A DNA stretch of 64,000 nt, taken from positions 2,790,001 to 2,854,000 of the forward strand of contig OY769938.1 in assembly GCA_963669295.1 (NCBI GenBank). Direction: 5' to 3'. The position numbers and the translations under genes were made by a program. Positions 26,523 to 34,914 of the stretch are shown here, in pieces. The notes under the pieces were generated by a model, which saw only the letters and a program-made list of their open reading frames with translations, was not told the origin of the DNA and ran no database searches. Position 1 is the stretch's first letter, and each line of letters opens with the position of its first letter. The DNA is from G963669295 sp963669295 (GTDB taxonomy: Bacteria > Bacteroidota > Bacteroidia > Flavobacteriales_D > CALLUQ01).

Positions 26523-27779
26523 ATGGCAAACAAAAAGAAAAAAGAACCTCGGCATTATTCCAATTCACTTTCAGCAATGGCCTGGAAGAAATTGCGACGC
26601 AATAAACTGGCCATGTTTGGTCTGGGAATGATCTTGTTTGCCCTTTTAGTGGCTGCTCTTGGGTCGTTAATACGTCCCGACAATACCAAAGACGCTGACC
26701 AGCAAACCCTTCAAATTGCCACTCAAAAACCAGGCTTTACAGCAAAATTCATAAAAGTTCGTAAAAACAAAGAAATAGAAGACCAACACTTTTGGAACCT
26801 AATGTTTTTTGGCGGGCAAGAAAATGCTTTTCGCATGATTCCAATCACGGAATACGAGTTTAAGGGAAGCGACATTGTGGTGAAAGAATATACCGGCAGC
26901 GAAAAAATAAAAGGGGAAGAGATTCCTGTAAATATGGCAGACGTGCTTTATGCTATTGATACCGACCATCAATACATCGAAGATGGACAAGGAAACATTA
27001 CGTTTCATGTGCTGAATGAAGAGAAAAAAACAATGTCGTTGAAGGAGTTGGAGCAAGAGGTGATGGCAAGCAACATTGTTGAGAAAACCTATTACCTGGG
27101 CACCGATAACCATGGTCGTGATTTGCTGAGTCGTTTAATGTCGGGTACCATTGTTTCATTGTCAGTAGGATTCATTTCAGTATTTATCTCCTTGCTAATA
27201 GGCATAACCCTTGGAGCCTTTGCCGGGTATTATCGCGGCTGGGTAGATAACTTCATCATGTGGTTAATCAATGTGGTATGGTCAATACCCACTATTTTAT
27301 TGGTAATTGTGATGACCCTGGCAATTGGAAAAGGATTTGCTACGGTATTTATTGCCATAGGTTTAACCATGTGGGTGGAAGTAGCAAGGGTAGTACGTGG
27401 TCAGGTATTGGGAGTGCGTGAGCAAGAATTTATTGAAGCAGGAAAAGCATTGGGCTTTACCTCTGTACGATTAATTCTTCGCCATGTTATTCCAAACATC
27501 ATGGGCCCCGTAATCGTAATTTCTGCGGCAAATTTTGCTTCGGCCATCCTGATTGAAGCAGGATTGAGCTTTCTCGGAATTGGAGCGCAACCACCCATGG
27601 CATCATGGGGAAGCATGGTAAACGAGTTCCGTGTATACATGACCACCGATATGGCCTTCCTGGCCATTTTACCAGGCATATGCATCATGTTAATGGTATT
27701 GGCCTTTATGCTTATCGGTAATGGGCTACGCGATGCATTGGATTCAAAGTCGTTCGACGATATTAATGCAGCGGGGTAA
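26523..27779 (+). CDS. ABC transporter permease, OppC/DppC-like with large insertion
   Basis: A 418-residue inner-membrane permease. After an N-terminal cytoplasmic stretch and the first helix (about 29-52) there is a roughly 120-residue extracytoplasmic insertion with no recognised fold. The standard OppC core follows: YLGTDNHGRDLLSRLMSGT, five helices and the EAA coupling loop (EFIEAGKALGFTSVRLILRHVIPN). The ordinary OppC is about 300 residues. I chose the ATG at 26523; a TTG at 26505 overlaps the preceding stop. The partner permease, ATPases and binding protein are not in the window. Confidence 0.85.
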   Translation: MANKKKKEPRHYSNSLSAMAWKKLRRNKLAMFGLGMILFALLVAALGSLIRPDNTKDADQQTLQIATQKPGFTAKFIKVRKNKEIEDQHFWNLMFFGGQENAFRMIPITEYEFKGSDIVVKEYTGSEKIKGEEIPVNMADVLYAIDTDHQYIEDGQGNITFHVLNEEKKTMSLKELEQEVMASNIVEKTYYLGTDNHGRDLLSRLMSGTIVSLSVGFISVFISLLIGITLGAFAGYYRGWVDNFIMWLINVVWSIPTILLVIVMTLAIGKGFATVFIAIGLTMWVEVARVVRGQVLGVREQEFIEAGKALGFTSVRLILRHVIPNIMGPVIVISAANFASAILIEAGLSFLGIGAQPPMASWGSMVNEFRVYMTTDMAFLAILPGICIMLMVLAFMLIGNGLRDALDSKSFDDINAAG

Positions 27780-27871
27780 AAACAGCCGGCCGTTGTTGCG
27801 TAAAAATAACCTGCAAGGAATGAGAATGGAACATTCTCGTACTCAACTTCACAACAACAAAACAGCCGGCC
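27780..27871. repeat. Direct repeat and hairpin after the permease gene
   Basis: The 12-mer AAACAGCCGGCC occurs at 27780-27791 and 27860-27871. Between the copies, GTTGTTG (27792-27798) and CAACAAC (27852-27858) can pair, and GAGAATG/CATTCTC (27822-27838) makes an inner hairpin. This could end transcription from both sides, but no T run is adjacent. Confidence 0.45.
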
Positions 27872-27894
27872 ATTCTAACCAAAAGCCGTTTAAC

Positions 27895-28125
27895 TTAAAG
27901 CCCCATTAATGCTAAAATGCTCTTGATTTCATTTAAATTCAAAAGTCCTTTATAGAGTACATAACCTACTCCAAGGCCTAAAACGAGCCGATACCAGTCC
28001 CACGACGATAATTTAATCTGCCCCTTAGGGTTTTTATCTGAGTCCTCTTTGTAATTGGTAATTAGTGTACCAATTACCGGTAATGTTTGTAAGGTTTCCC
28101 GAATACAATTCGCAATTCTTTTCAT
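27895..28125 (-). CDS. Small membrane protein of unknown function
   Basis: A 76-residue protein with an ATG start. It has a polar N-terminal half (KRIANCIRETLQTLPVIGTLITN), a charged middle (KEDSDKNPKGQIK) and one membrane helix in WYRLVLGLGVGYVLYKGLL. It resembles small phage-holin or ribosome-independent membrane peptides only in size; no family recognised. The 225 bp upstream hold a small hairpin (TATCGGT...ACCGATA) and nothing else I can name. Confidence 0.5.
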   Translation of the reverse strand: MKRIANCIRETLQTLPVIGTLITNYKEDSDKNPKGQIKLSSWDWYRLVLGLGVGYVLYKGLLNLNEIKSILALMGL

Positions 28126-28350
28126 GTATTATAGTTTGTGTTTAGCCTAATGCAATGCCGGAAATTCCGGGGTTTGGGGCTAATAAAGGACATACCATAT
28201 CGGTGTCGGTTAAAACCGATAGTAAAGTGTGTAAAAAGATCACTGGAATTGGCCAGGGGGGCTTATCAAGTTACATGTCCCATTGGGGCTGGGTAACTAT
28301 AAGATAACGTGATATAGGGCAGTATTATTGCCTGAATAGTGCACTAAACA

Positions 28351-29745
28351 CTAGAAAATTAACAAGCCAACAATGAAAATAGCCGACCCCATTAAGAATA
28401 AAATAAGGGTATATGGTAGAATTTCTTTAGCCCGTAATCCAGTAATACCCAATAGTGGAAGTGCCCAAAATGGTTGCAACATATTGGTGACCTGATCGCC
28501 ATAAGCCAGAGCAAGAATATTTTTAGGTAATAATAATTTTAAATCGCTGGCTGCCTGCACAATGATTGGGCCCTGAACGGCCCATTGTCCGCCACCACTT
28601 GGCACAAATATATTGACCAATCCGGCACTCATAAAGGTGAAAATAGGATAGGTGGTTTCGTTAGAGATGCTGACGAAAAATTGCGAAAGTTCTGTCACCA
28701 TTCCCGAGCTTTTCATTATGCCCATAATGCCAAAATACAATGGAAACTGAATTAAGATGCCTGCGGCACCGGAAATAGCACTATCAACAGCTTTTAGGAA
28801 ATTGGTGAAACTAAGGTGCAATGCAATTCCTAAGCCTAAGAGCACCAGGTTAATGAAGTTAGGAGTAATGAATTTGAGTGTAATGTCATCGGGTTTGATG
28901 AATGCTTTGTAAAAGGCTACCCCCAAAATGAGTACCCCAAATAAAATAGCGAATAGCTTCGAATGATCCAGCCGTTCTGCACCTACAGGCGATACATTCT
29001 GTTCAGTGGTTTTCATCATCGATTGGCGAAGCGCTATTTTGCCCGGCTTGCTTTTTTTGCCTAACCAATACATGCCCAACGGGATAAGTACAATGAGGGC
29101 CAGCGAAATAATGATGTTCATGGTAGAGAAAACCGTTTGGTCGAAACCAATGCTATTAGGCAATTGTTGAATTTGCTCCTCGCTCATTACCCCTTGCATC
29201 AGGCTTTTAATATGACCATCTTCGGCAATTTTTGTAAGGGAGGAGCCTGATATACCTCCATGCCATACCATCAATCCTGAGTAGCCAGCGGCTCCAATAA
29301 TAGGGTAGTTTAAAGGGATGTTCCTAGCAGCAGCATGTTCAGCTACCTTTCGAGCAAATATGGCTCCGAAAATGAGCCCCAGCCCCCAGTTGAATAAGCT
29401 TACCAGTATGGTAAGCAAGGTAACCAATGCCGCAGCATTGGCAGTATTGGTACAAAAACGAGTGCCAGCCTGAATAATTGCGCTAACAGGTTTGGTGAGT
29501 GCCAATGCATGCCCTAGCACCAGCATTAGCATCATTTGCAATGCAAAAGTAAGTAAGGGGCTGTTCCATAAACCGTCTTCCCAATATTCTAACAGTTGCA
29601 AAGTGTATGCTCCTGCCCCTTGATCTTCGGGTCGGGTAATGAAAAATGCCAGAAGAAACGTAAGCAAGGTAAGCAGCACCGCAATGGTAAAGGGTGCTGG
29701 CAATACCCGCTTAAATACATTGGCAAAACGATCCGAGAAACTCAT
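28351..29745 (-). CDS. atoE: Short-chain fatty acid transporter (AtoE family)
   Basis: A 464-residue protein with about eleven hydrophobic segments. Landmarks are RVLPAPFTIAVLLTLLTFLLA at the N-terminus, VSLFNWGLGLIFGAIFARKV, GAAGYSGLMVWHGGISGSSL, IQFPLYFGIMGIM and the strongly conserved VNIFVPSGGGQWAVQGPI and GDQVTNMLQPFWALPLLGI. This is the AtoE/short-chain fatty acid uptake family. The real substrate is not known; no acetoacetate genes are adjacent. It follows the DUF3127 gene by 14 nt. Confidence 0.9.
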   Translation of the reverse strand: MSFSDRFANVFKRVLPAPFTIAVLLTLLTFLLAFFITRPEDQGAGAYTLQLLEYWEDGLWNSPLLTFALQMMLMLVLGHALALTKPVSAIIQAGTRFCTNTANAAALVTLLTILVSLFNWGLGLIFGAIFARKVAEHAAARNIPLNYPIIGAAGYSGLMVWHGGISGSSLTKIAEDGHIKSLMQGVMSEEQIQQLPNSIGFDQTVFSTMNIIISLALIVLIPLGMYWLGKKSKPGKIALRQSMMKTTEQNVSPVGAERLDHSKLFAILFGVLILGVAFYKAFIKPDDITLKFITPNFINLVLLGLGIALHLSFTNFLKAVDSAISGAAGILIQFPLYFGIMGIMKSSGMVTELSQFFVSISNETTYPIFTFMSAGLVNIFVPSGGGQWAVQGPIIVQAASDLKLLLPKNILALAYGDQVTNMLQPFWALPLLGITGLRAKEILPYTLILFLMGSAIFIVGLLIF

Positions 29746-29759
29746 GTAAAACGGTTCGC

Positions 29760-30152
29760 CTAGAAGGGCAGATCGTCATCTACAGAATCAATGAAGCTAT
29801 CGGTAGATGCAGCGGTATTGCCCGTAAATGGTTCTTCGCTAACTGGAGGAGGAGTGTTGGCTATTGGAGCTGTGGCCTCCTTTTCAATGCGCCATACATC
29901 TAACGAAACAAAGTATTTTACATCACCACTAGGGCTGGTCCATTCACGGCCACGAATGTTAAAGTTCACTTTCAACTCTTCTCCTTCATTGAAACCATCT
30001 AGCAAACCACAACGATCCTGGGTTAGCTGAAAAAGAATCTGTTGTGGGTACTGGCTGGAGTTATCGGTAATTACAAATTCTCTCTTTTTGAATTTATCAC
30101 TTACCTGCTGGGTTTCGTTTTTAACTTTTAAAAGGCCTTTTAATTCGTACAT
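29760..30152 (-). CDS. DUF3127 protein with SSB-like acidic C-terminus
   Basis: A 130-residue protein. Residues 1-95 form the DUF3127 domain (MYELKGLLKVKNETQQVSDKFKKREFVI, FQLTQDRCGLLDGFNEGEELKVNFNIRGREW), a compact beta-rich domain probably of OB type. A Pro/Thr/Ser-rich linker leads to DSVDDDLPF. The final DDDLPF matches the acidic tip through which bacterial single-stranded DNA-binding proteins recruit partners. This suggests a DNA-associated role, but it is inference. It lies upstream of the AtoE gene and downstream of the flavin reductase gene. Confidence 0.8.
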   Translation of the reverse strand: MYELKGLLKVKNETQQVSDKFKKREFVITDNSSQYPQQILFQLTQDRCGLLDGFNEGEELKVNFNIRGREWTSPSGDVKYFVSLDVWRIEKEATAPIANTPPPVSEEPFTGNTAASTDSFIDSVDDDLPF

Positions 30153-30186
30153 GTTCGTTTATTTTAGCGTTTTTAATTCAATGGAT

Positions 30187-31080
30187 TTAGTGGTTAAAAG
30201 CAAGCAATGTCTTCCATGCTTCTTCCACTTTTTGAGTTTGTAACAAGGTGCGTGCATGCTTATGCAGCTCCTCTTCCAATTGCACCTTGTTGTCTTCATG
30301 TTCAATAAAAATTTCACTTAATTCCATCAAGCGGTAATCGTTCACATCTGTTTCGTTGGGCAGTGTTTCAATGTTGCCAAGCTGCCCCAGGTCGTTGCCT
30401 GTTAAAATGGAGCTGTTGCGAATGTCTGAAGGAATTTGATCAATGCCTATACCACATGTAGTGATTGGTTTAGTAATTTCAAACATGGAGTTTTGATCTG
30501 CTCTGCAGTACCAATTGCCTCCCATGCGCGATACCAAATCAATTTTTTGCTGGTCGATCTTACCATCTTCACCAATAAGATTTTCTTGAATGTGGATGCG
30601 TTGCACTTCACACACCACCAGGTTTCCTGCCCCACCTTCTTGCCCCAATTCAATGACTTCGTTCACCTTGCATTCAAATTGTACAGGCGATTCTTTCACA
30701 CGCATTGGAGCGATAGTTTCAGAGGGAACTGGAGTAAATCCGGCTTTTTCAAATTCGTTAACATCAGCAGCATAAGGCGAACTGGCCAACGACATTTGAT
30801 GCACCATATCGTAATTCACGATGTTGATCACTACTTCAGGCACCTCTTTCACATTGTTGTAAGTGTCTTTGGTGGTATTTGTTCTACCGCTTCTTGCTGG
30901 CGAAAATATCATGATAGGAGGGTTGGCGCTGAACACATTAAAAAAGCTAAAAGGAGCTAAATTATGATGGCCGTCCTGATCGATCGTACTGGCAAAAGCA
31001 ATGGGTCTTGGCGCTACTGCTCCAAGTAAATAACCGTGTAATTTCGGTGTAGGGATTTCTTTTGGATCAATGGAAATCAT
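30187..31080 (-). CDS. Flavin reductase-like protein (FMN-binding split barrel)
   Basis: A 297-residue protein. The first 200 residues are a flavoprotein split barrel: YLLGAVAPRPIAFASTIDQDGHHNLAPFSFFN is the FMN-binding start, followed by ANPPIMIFSPARSG, PEVVINIV, and EVQRIHI. The extra C-terminal 95 residues are typical of a larger Bacteroidetes subgroup. It probably reduces flavin or carries FMN in an oxidoreductase; substrate unknown. It is divergent from the tRNA-Leu/tig transcript, sharing a 227-bp AT-rich upstream region. Confidence 0.85.
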   Translation of the reverse strand: MISIDPKEIPTPKLHGYLLGAVAPRPIAFASTIDQDGHHNLAPFSFFNVFSANPPIMIFSPARSGRTNTTKDTYNNVKEVPEVVINIVNYDMVHQMSLASSPYAADVNEFEKAGFTPVPSETIAPMRVKESPVQFECKVNEVIELGQEGGAGNLVVCEVQRIHIQENLIGEDGKIDQQKIDLVSRMGGNWYCRADQNSMFEITKPITTCGIGIDQIPSDIRNSSILTGNDLGQLGNIETLPNETDVNDYRLMELSEIFIEHEDNKVQLEEELHKHARTLLQTQKVEEAWKTLLAFNH

Positions 31081-31210
31081 AAGTGCTTATTTACTGCAGC
31101 AAAGTTAAAATATTAGTACACCTTTTTTCGTTGATATAGATAGAATTAATTAACAATTGTTGATAAGTGAAACCAATGATTTTATGGCGTTTATTTTTTG
31201 ATGAAAAAGT

Positions 31211-31239
31211 TTTCGATTATCAAAAAATAAATATCTTTG
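31211..31239 (+). promoter_or_regulatory. Promoter of tRNA-Leu (and probably tig)
   Basis: TATCTTTG at 31232-31239 is a perfect TAnnTTTG box. The -33 element is weaker (TTTC at 31211-31214, 17-nt spacer). It lies about 70 nt upstream of the tRNA. Confidence 0.65.
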
Positions 31240-31307
31240 CAATCCCTTTTGCGGATGCCGTAAAAACCTACCTTGGTAGCGTAACATAAATCGAGCATCA
31301 ACAATAA

Positions 31308-31392
31308 GCGGATGTGGTGAAATTGGTAGACACGCTAGACTTAGGATCTAGTGCCGCGAGGCGTGGGGGTTCGAGTCCCTCCATCCGCACCA
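31308..31392 (+). tRNA. tRNA-Leu (anticodon TAG)
   Basis: An 85-nt class II tRNA. The acceptor stem GCGGATG pairs with CATCCGC, followed by discriminator A and an encoded CCA (31390-31392). The D-arm has TGGTAGACA, the anticodon stem CTAGA/TCTAG encloses CTTAGGA with anticodon TAG at 31342-31344, a long variable arm (GTGCCGCGAGGCGTG) follows, and the T-loop is GGTTCGAGTCC. It decodes CUA and wobble CUN leucine codons. Confidence 0.97.
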
Positions 31393-31473
31393 AATGGCAT
31401 AAGTGAGCGGCCCCTGTTGATGACTGTTCCTTGTGCCTTTTTTATTTTAAGACGATTACAAACAGTTAGATCA

Positions 31474-32832
31474 ATGAATATTACTCAAGAACAGGTAGAC
31501 GACCTCAATGCGGTTTTGAAAATTACCTTAACTCCTGGCGATTACGAAGAAAACTATAGTAATGCGCTGAAGACCACTCGCAAGCAAATCAAAATGCCTG
31601 GCTTTCGTCCTGGAAATGTACCCATGGGTATGGTGAAGAAAATGCACGGAAAAGCCATTCTTGCAGAAGAGATCAATAAGATATTGAATAACTCCATTCA
31701 CGAATATATTGCTGAAAACAAACTGGATATCTTAGGCAACCCATTGCCAAAAGTAGAAGGCGAAACAGGCGACTGGGACAACCCAGGAGATTTTGAATTC
31801 GCATTTGAAATTGGATTGGCTCCAAGTTTTGATGTAAACATTAGCAACAAAGACAAATTTGCCTACCACGTAATTAAAGTAGACGATGCTTTGTTGGATA
31901 AAAACATCAGTGACCTGGCAAAAAGATACGGCAAGTTATCGGCTCCTGAAGCAGCAGGAGAAACCGACATGTTGATGGGAAGCTTTGTGCAATTGGATGA
32001 AAACGATGCTATTTTGGAAGGTGGAATCATGCACGATTCTACTGTTTCTTTAGAATTCGTAGAAGATAAGGGTGCGGCAAAAGCATTGGTGGGCAAAAAA
32101 GTAGGTGATGTAGTAGTAGTAGATCCTTTCAAAGTATCGAAAGGTGGTGCTGATACTGCTGCCATGCTAGGCATTGATCAAGGAGCTTTAGAATCGATAA
32201 CCACAAACTTTAACTTCAAGATCAACGACATTAAACGAATGGAGCCTGCGGCCATAGACCAGGACTTGTTTGATAAGCTCTTTGGGAAAGACAATGTGAC
32301 TTCTGAAGAAGACTTTAGGGCAAGAATTAAGGAAGATTTGGAGCGTATGTTCAGCAACGACAGTGACCGTGTTTTTCAACGCGATGCTTCTGAGCAGCTG
32401 TTGGATAAGATGAACCTTAACCTTCCAGATGAATTTTTGAAGAAGTGGATCATGGCCAGCAACGACAAACCAATTACGCCAGAGCAATTGGATTTGGAGT
32501 ACGGACAATATGCGAAAAGCTTGAGATGGCAGCTGATTGAAAATAAGCTCATCAAAGAGAATGAAATTAAGGTAGAGAACGAAGAGGTGATGGCCTATGT
32601 AAAAGGTGCTTTGGTAAATCAGTATGCACAATACGGCATGATGGCTCCTGAAGATGCAGAATTGGAAGAAAATGCTAAGAAAGTATTGAGCAATCAAGAC
32701 GAAGCCAGAAAAATTTATGATACGCTGTACAACCAGAAGATTACAGGCTTTTTGAAAGAAACAGCAAAAATCGATCACAAGGAAGTTTCTTACGATGATT
32801 TTGTTAAATTAGCGTCAAACCACCAGCACTAG
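31474..32832 (+). CDS. tig: Trigger factor chaperone
   Basis: A 452-residue ribosome-associated folding chaperone, divergent from the proteobacterial form as usual in Bacteroidetes. The ribosome-binding N-terminal domain carries the signature KMPGFRPGNVPMGMVKKMHG (G-F-R-x-G-x-x-P). The degenerate PPIase domain follows at about 150-240 and a long helical C-terminal domain ends in NHQH. The ATG at 31474 is the true start; a longer reading to 31351 would run through the tRNA. It is probably co-transcribed with the tRNA, then clpP, in the widespread tig-clpP-clpX order. Confidence 0.92.
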   Translation: MNITQEQVDDLNAVLKITLTPGDYEENYSNALKTTRKQIKMPGFRPGNVPMGMVKKMHGKAILAEEINKILNNSIHEYIAENKLDILGNPLPKVEGETGDWDNPGDFEFAFEIGLAPSFDVNISNKDKFAYHVIKVDDALLDKNISDLAKRYGKLSAPEAAGETDMLMGSFVQLDENDAILEGGIMHDSTVSLEFVEDKGAAKALVGKKVGDVVVVDPFKVSKGGADTAAMLGIDQGALESITTNFNFKINDIKRMEPAAIDQDLFDKLFGKDNVTSEEDFRARIKEDLERMFSNDSDRVFQRDASEQLLDKMNLNLPDEFLKKWIMASNDKPITPEQLDLEYGQYAKSLRWQLIENKLIKENEIKVENEEVMAYVKGALVNQYAQYGMMAPEDAELEENAKKVLSNQDEARKIYDTLYNQKITGFLKETAKIDHKEVSYDDFVKLASNHQH

Positions 32833-32846
32833 TGGGGAAACGACGA

Positions 32847-32867
32847 CGAGAAAACAATATTTTCTCG
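32847..32867 (+). terminator. Hairpin between tig and clpP
   Basis: An 8-bp stem CGAGAAAA/TTTTCTCG with a 5-nt loop, without a following T run. It could be an attenuating or processing hairpin rather than a full terminator. Confidence 0.4.
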
Positions 32868-32910
32868 AATTATTCGTCTGCTATAACAAAGTAAAAAACC
32901 AACAACAATT

Positions 32911-33579
32911 ATGATTGATAAAGACGAGTTTAGAAAATATGCCATCAAGCATAAGGGCATTAGTAGTTTACACGTAGACAGCTACATCGAATCTTCGATG
33001 ACACCTTATATCATTGAAGAACGACAATTGAACGTAGCACAAATGGATGTGTTTTCGCGTTTAATGATGGATCGCATTATCTTTTTAGGTACTGGCATTA
33101 ACGATCAGATAGCGAATATTATCCAGGCGCAGTTGTTGTTTTTGGAGTCGGTAGATCCGAAGAAAGACATTCAAATTTATTTGAACTCACCTGGAGGTTC
33201 GGTATATGCTGGCTTAGGCATATATGATACCATGCAATACATTGCCCCTGATGTGGCCACCATTTGTACAGGAATGGCCGCCTCTATGGGAGCAGTATTG
33301 CTTTGTGCAGGTGCAGAGGGCAAACGAACCGCGTTACGACACGCACGTGTAATGATTCACCAGCCTTTAGGTGGGGCACAAGGACAGGCTTCTGACATTG
33401 AAATCACCGCAAGAGAGATTCAGAAGTTGAAAAAGGAATTGTACGAAATCATCGCAGAACACTCGAAACAAACCTATGATAAGGTATGGGAAGACAGTGA
33501 TCGTGATTACTGGATGACCTCTGAAGAAGCCCTTGAATATGGTATGATTGACGAGGTATTGAAGCGCAATGCGCAATAG
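32911..33579 (+). CDS. clpP: ATP-dependent Clp protease proteolytic subunit
   Basis: A 222-residue serine protease that forms the tetradecameric barrel fed by ClpX. The catalytic serine is S125 (GMAASMGAVLL), the histidine H150 (RHARVMIHQPLGG), and the aspartate lies in the DRDYWMTSEEALEYG segment near 200. RIIFLGTGINDQIAN and INSPGG-type LNSPGGSVYAG are intact. The N-terminus is about 30 residues longer than in E. coli, as in other Bacteroidetes. It is followed by a terminator and then clpX. Confidence 0.96.
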   Translation: MIDKDEFRKYAIKHKGISSLHVDSYIESSMTPYIIEERQLNVAQMDVFSRLMMDRIIFLGTGINDQIANIIQAQLLFLESVDPKKDIQIYLNSPGGSVYAGLGIYDTMQYIAPDVATICTGMAASMGAVLLCAGAEGKRTALRHARVMIHQPLGGAQGQASDIEITAREIQKLKKELYEIIAEHSKQTYDKVWEDSDRDYWMTSEEALEYGMIDEVLKRNAQ

Positions 33580-33616
33580 CAAGTGCTAAATTTTTCGTAA
33601 CTTACAATAATTAAAG

Positions 33617-33649
33617 ACCGCATGATGTTATAGTTATGCGGTTTTTTTT
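33617..33649 (+). terminator. Terminator between clpP and clpX
   Basis: A 7-bp stem ACCGCAT (33617-33623) / ATGCGGT (33636-33642) followed directly by eight T residues. It should reduce read-through into clpX, making clpX at least partly independent. Confidence 0.75.
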
Positions 33650-33667
33650 ACCGATTAACGAATTACT

Positions 33668-34903
33668 ATGGACAAGAATGATATCAAATGTTCCTTCTGC
33701 GGCAGGGACAAAAAAGATACCAACGTGCTGATTGCGGGTATTACGGGGCATATTTGCGACTATTGCATTTCTCAGGCCAATACTATTGTGAAGGAAGAAG
33801 TGGCTCAGAAAGCAAGTCAAAAGCTGGAGTCGAGCTTAACCCTGTTGAAGCCTGCCGAAATAAAAACACACCTTGATAATTATGTGATTGGACAGGACGA
33901 CGCCAAAAAGGTATTGGCAGTGGCGGTATACAATCACTACAAGCGTTTGCTGCAAAAAGTAGATAAGGAAGATGACATTGAAATTGAAAAATCAAATGTA
34001 ATCCTGGTAGGAGAAACAGGTACCGGAAAAACCTTATTGGCAAAAACCATAGCGCGCATGTTAAACGTTCCCTTTTGCATTGCAGATGCTACCATATTAA
34101 CGGAAGCAGGTTATGTAGGAGAGGATGTGGAAAGCATTTTATCGCGCTTATTACAAGCTGCTGATTACGATGTTTCTTCTGCAGAGCGAGGTATCGTATT
34201 TATCGATGAAATTGATAAAATCTCCCGAAAAAGCGACAACGCTTCCATTACACGTGATGTTTCAGGCGAAGGAGTACAGCAGGCATTGCTGAAATTATTG
34301 GAAGGCTCAGTAGTTAATGTTCCGCCACAAGGAGGAAGAAAACACCCAGAGCAGAAGATGATTCAGGTTAACACCAAGAATGTATTGTTCATTTGTGGTG
34401 GTGCATTTGATGGCATTGATAAAATCATTGGCCGTAGAGTGAAAACTCAAACCATTGGATACAGTGCGAGCAAGGAAACCGATGCTATGGAAGGAGAAAA
34501 CATCCTTAAATACATCAGCCCTACCGACCTCAAATCGTTCGGGTTGATTCCTGAGCTTATCGGCCGTTTTCCGGTATTGACCTACCTCAATCCGCTGGAT
34601 AGTGAAACCCTAAGACGAATTCTTACGGAACCACAAAATGCTTTGATAAAGCAATACATTAAATTGTTCGACATCGATAGTGTAAAGTTGTCGATGGACA
34701 AAGCAGTGTTGGATTTTATCGTTGAAAAGGCAGTAGAGTTTAAACTAGGTGCTCGTGGACTACGTTCTATTTGTGAAGCAATTTTGAACGATGCCATGTT
34801 CAACATTCCATCGCAAGAAGGGGTCAAAGAATTAAAAGTAACACTGAACTACGCAAAAGAGCAATTCAGCAAATCAAAGATCAGTAAGCTCAAAGTAGCT
34901 TAA
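33668..34903 (+). CDS. clpX: Clp protease ATP-binding subunit ClpX
   Basis: A 411-residue AAA+ unfoldase that delivers substrates to ClpP. The N-terminal zinc domain has C8, C11, C30 and C33. The Walker A GETGTGKT lies near residue 120 and Walker B IVFIDEIDKI near 180; the pore loop GYVGEDVES and sensor GRFP are present. The ClpP-docking loop, IGF in most bacteria, is read here as TQTIGYSA (IGY), a conservative change. The C-terminal small domain (GARGLRSICE) is complete. Confidence 0.97.
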   Translation: MDKNDIKCSFCGRDKKDTNVLIAGITGHICDYCISQANTIVKEEVAQKASQKLESSLTLLKPAEIKTHLDNYVIGQDDAKKVLAVAVYNHYKRLLQKVDKEDDIEIEKSNVILVGETGTGKTLLAKTIARMLNVPFCIADATILTEAGYVGEDVESILSRLLQAADYDVSSAERGIVFIDEIDKISRKSDNASITRDVSGEGVQQALLKLLEGSVVNVPPQGGRKHPEQKMIQVNTKNVLFICGGAFDGIDKIIGRRVKTQTIGYSASKETDAMEGENILKYISPTDLKSFGLIPELIGRFPVLTYLNPLDSETLRRILTEPQNALIKQYIKLFDIDSVKLSMDKAVLDFIVEKAVEFKLGARGLRSICEAILNDAMFNIPSQEGVKELKVTLNYAKEQFSKSKISKLKVA

Positions 34904-34914
34904 CACATAACACT

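Noticed and set aside
27780..27871. Phage attachment site or inverted-repeat end of a mobile element
   Set aside because: The 12-mer is a direct repeat only 80 nt apart, with no integrase, transposase or tRNA near it.
31351..31473. N-terminal extension of the trigger factor reading frame through the tRNA
   Set aside because: The extra codons lie inside tRNA-Leu and its 3' flank; the conserved protein begins at the ATG at 31474.
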